Positions 62,494 through 64,000 of a stretch of DNA of 64,000 nt are shown here, one piece after another. The DNA lies in the NCBI GenBank assembly GCA_018907035.1, contig JACCIC010000094.1, forward strand, positions 1,547,001-1,611,000, read 5' to 3'. A program made the position numbers and the translations under genes. The stretch is from Sycobia sp. Sy_11 (lineage: Eukaryota; Arthropoda; Insecta; Hymenoptera; Epichrysomallidae). Each line of letters starts with the position of its first letter. Position 1 is the first letter of the stretch. Below the pieces are notes generated by a model. The model had not been told where the DNA came from, made no database searches, and worked only from the letters and a program-made list of their open reading frames with translations.

Positions 62494-64000
62494 GTAAGTT
62501 GAGAGTTTCTATTGTAATATTACCATAATATTATCTCCTTGATTGCGGGCGGAACAAGTTCGCATTGGCAATTGATGCCGATGAGCCAATATAGGATGGA
62601 TCGCGTACAGCTTCTTTCGCGGCTTTCACCTGGGGGCTCCGCGATTTCGATATTCGCATATACGTACGATATCAGAATGTTACACACTTCGATGTGCGTA
62701 TCGGATGCTACAAATGTTGATATACGTTTTTTATTTTTACACGTTTACTTTATTCCGTTCTTTTAATTTAATGGGAATATTTTTTAGCTGTCGATGAATA
62801 TGTATATTAGACATTGTGCATATACATATATATTTATAACGTATACATGGAAGTCTATATTGTAATATTGCATATTAGTGAAGTATTTTCGTTTGCTTGT
62901 AAAACTTATAAAATCACCAGTGAGTGAATCGCGCCACTTATAAGAAAATCGGAATTATAAATACACTAGGAGGGACAATCGAATAGGCAGAAGCGAAAGT
63001 GTACACACATGCACGCAGACACAACTTGAATTCAATTATGACATATAGTAAATAAACTTTGAAGAGTTTTTTAAAAATTTTTCAACAGTATCCAAAAAAA
63101 GAATTGTTTTGAAATTGAGAGAAAGTATACAATGTTCGTATAAGGAAGTAATCTTGGCAAAATCTTTGAAAAGCGTTTTTATCTCGTTTTCTGAAAATAA
63201 ATTTCAGTCCTGTAAAACTGCGGCGGCAATGGGAGGGGGGAGAACTCAATCGTTTTCGAATTAATCCAATTTCTTATCTAATATATAAAGAAAGCTACAA
63301 ACGCCTATAATTGTAATCTCGGAAAAATTCGTTAAAATATCTAACGGAATTTGATTGATTCGATCGCTCGCCACTTATATCGCGACATAAAAAACCTCCT
63401 TCTTTGCATGACTTTCAGATTATAATTTGTCAACTCCAAATTGAATTTCTGTATATATATTTATATTGCTGAAATTTTCGATTTTCCATCGGATTTTATT
63501 TTCCGTGAACATTGCTTGATGTTATCTTAGATTTATACAAATTTCTATAGAATCTGGAACGCGTTGAACTTCTGGCCATTGTGGCGTCGATCCATCTAGA
63601 TTGTAAACAAATCGCCAGGGTATTACTTGAAGAACTCGTGTAATATTATAATCGTGAGAATTTCAGAATTCCTTGAGAATCGGAATTCTTCGTTCCATCG
63701 ATCAAGCCATGTTTTATAATATGGCCTTGACGAATGAATAATTCTGGAATAATTTATGAATATCTAAAATGATAATTTTATAAAGAATGAAATTTTATGT
63801 ACAAATAAATGTTTAAAAATTCCTCAAAATCAAAACAAATTTACACACGCGCGCACACACATGAATCATTTTTACCTTCGTTCAAAATAAAATTTTTTCG
63901 TGTTCTCCAATTAATTTTTTTAACAATTTTATGTTGTTAATTGACTTCGATTACACATATACACACATGTATATCGCATATTTGCACAACATATTTATAC
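62494..64000. other. Possible first intron or intergenic DNA to the window end
   Basis: AT-rich. A 75-codon open frame at 62539-62766 has no recognised domain. A short CA/CG tract lies at 63845-63862. Confidence 0.3.

Overview
The window looks like a piece of an insect nuclear genome. A hymenopteran (ant, bee or wasp) is my best guess. The reasons are the strongly AT-rich sequence broken by short CpG-rich islands, very dense dinucleotide microsatellites, GT-AG spliced exons, and a collection of decayed insect-type transposable elements (mariner, I/Jockey-like LINE, Helitron, tRNA-derived SINE). Nothing looks prokaryotic and no operon-like coding is present. The species call is inference.

Host coding content is very low. 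I can support one gene, and only partly: two in-phase exons on the + strand (41185-41385 and 45571-45789), joined by a 4.2 kb intron. They encode three hydrophobic segments of an unnamed multi-pass membrane protein. The first and last exons are not identified. A GC-rich island at about 62.0-62.5 kb ending in a GTAAGT splice donor may be the promoter and first exon of another gene that runs off the right edge.

Layout: 1-23.9 kb is gene-poor AT-rich DNA with many microsatellites and a few CpG-rich patches (about 8.85-9.19, 11.93-12.11, 13.93-14.24 and 20.3-20.6 kb). 23.9-31.9 kb is a block of transposon remains, all but one on the minus strand: an internally deleted LINE bounded by a probable target-site duplication, an internally deleted mariner, a full-length but broken mariner, and on the + strand a long decayed Helitron helicase. 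32.4-34.9 kb holds two fold-back (hairpin) repeats of one family; the second has 107-bp arms. A third relative at 58.3-58.6 kb lies beside a degenerate hammerhead-ribozyme-like motif. 37.0-38.2 kb is another decayed mariner of a different type, with well kept inverted ends. 42.84-43.05 kb, inside the intron of the membrane-protein gene, is a complete tRNA-derived SINE with a 14-bp target duplication. 49.6-50.8 kb is a GC-richer array of diverged units of about 60 bp that reads as a repeated motif of about 20 codons in the minus-strand frames.

Apart from the repeats, the candidates for something undescribed are the hairpin family, the 49.6-50.8 kb array and the unnamed membrane protein. No element here appears able to move by itself, because every transposon ORF has stops, frameshifts or deletions.
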